DNA from: Entrophospora sp. SA101
Lineage: Eukaryota > Glomeromycota > Glomeromycetes > Entrophosporales > Entrophosporaceae
Direction: 5' to 3'
Length of the DNA: 18,640 nucleotides
Assembly: GCA_958430865.1 (NCBI GenBank)
Contig: CAUDNR010003001.1
Span: 1-18,640 of the forward strand
Part shown: positions 18,184 to 18,640 of the stretch, piece by piece
Layout of the letters: each line of letters starts with the position of its first letter
Position numbering within the stretch: the first letter of the stretch is position 1
Translations under genes and position numbers: made by a program
Notes under the pieces: model-generated
What the model was told of the DNA's origin: nothing
The model's database searches: none
The model's input: only the letters and a program-made list of their open reading frames with translations

Positions 18184-18505
18184 TTATGCAGCTGTCGTTT
18201 CAGCCTTGCAATGCACTAATAAGTATTCTCTATCAACTACGTAGGAGAACTTACTAGTCTGCTTGATACTTGATTTACAATCAACTCGATCAACTTTTAA
18301 ACATATTACATATAGTTCATTACTCCCCAACTGGAAACGGACTGAGAATTGCCCCAGATTTAGCAGTGTATCAAATTCATCCCATGTTCTGAGATCTCTT
18401 TTCAATATACCTAACTTCCTTCGACCTGCTGTTTTGCATATCATGGCTCCACCAAGTGATATGAATGTACTTGAGTTTGAAGCATATTTGTCTTGATATG
18501 ATACC
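18184..18505 (-). other. Unidentified open stretch, possible last exon or relic
   Basis: The minus strand is open for 107 codons from an acceptor-like ATCAG at 18507-18506 to TAA at 18184-18186. The predicted text includes STFISLGGAMICKTAGRRKL, then LRTWDEFDTLLNLGQFSVRF and YLLVHCKAETTAA. Base composition is more GC-rich than the flanks, which favours real or recently real coding sequence. Upstream, before a GTATGC donor near 18560, another short frame reads HIWLAVESNPEILC, but its phase does not fit. I do not recognise the family; a mobile-element remnant is as likely as a host gene. Confidence 0.35.
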
Positions 18506-18640
18506 CTGATATTAATATAATATATAATTTATGTAGGGGAATCCACATGCATACATAGTATTTCAGGGTTAGATTCAACAGCTAGCCATATGTGTGATGT
18601 GTGCTGGGAACTAAATTTCATAAAAAAGGAATACTAAAAG
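18506..18640. other. Window end, no gene assigned
   Basis: Contains the short HIWLAVESNPEILC frame on the minus strand mentioned for the neighbouring stretch, and otherwise AT-rich DNA. Any gene here is cut by the window edge. Confidence 0.3.

Overview
The window looks like nuclear DNA from an arbuscular mycorrhizal fungus of the Rhizophagus type (Glomeromycotina). The grounds are a very AT-rich background, short GT..AG introns of about 80-100 bases, Asn-rich low-complexity stretches inside proteins, recognisable fungal proteins, and long gene-poor stretches with decayed mobile-element material. The organism is an inference; the gene families are read directly from the translations.

Layout. 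(1) 260-1132, plus strand: a six-exon gene for a myosin essential light chain of the Mlc1/Cdc4 type, including an exon that is only the ATG and a 22-base second exon. (2) 1582-5945: a mitochondrial m-AAA protease gene (AFG3/YTA12 family) altered by two separate, apparently perfect tandem duplications. One unit of about 1058 bp repeats the upstream region plus the first 202 codons, leaving a truncated first copy in front of the full gene. One unit of 399 bp repeats 133 codons in frame inside the AAA ATPase domain, so the protein has two Walker A loops and one Walker B. (3) 5946-10024: about 4 kb without a convincing gene, holding one doubtful minus-strand ORF, a promoter-like cluster of hairpins, palindromes and microsatellites. 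(4) 10025-11605, plus: an intronless F-box-like protein of 526 residues. (5) 11967-12718, minus: a candidate small gene of two or three exons with an 18-bp perfect palindrome about 50 bases upstream. (6) 12800-15680: repeat-rich DNA with two diverged copies of a dispersed repeat and a broken 3' fragment of a PIF1-like helicase. (7) 16043-17104, plus: ORC2, the origin recognition complex subunit 2, short at the N terminus, with an ACGCGT (MCB) box 34 bases before the ATG. (8) 17248-17525, minus, convergent with ORC2: a two-exon gene or gene end matching the C-terminal domain of the alpha/gamma-adaptin-binding protein p34 (AAGAB/Irc6). (9) 17526-18640: no firm gene; one open minus-strand stretch of unknown family.

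The recognised genes serve unrelated housekeeping roles (cytokinesis, mitochondrial protein quality control, DNA replication, clathrin adaptor assembly) and do not form an operon or a pathway cluster. The most notable signal is the doubly duplicated m-AAA protease gene. It is either a fresh structural variant producing an unusual protein or an assembly artefact. No CRISPR array, rRNA or tRNA gene was recognised by eye.
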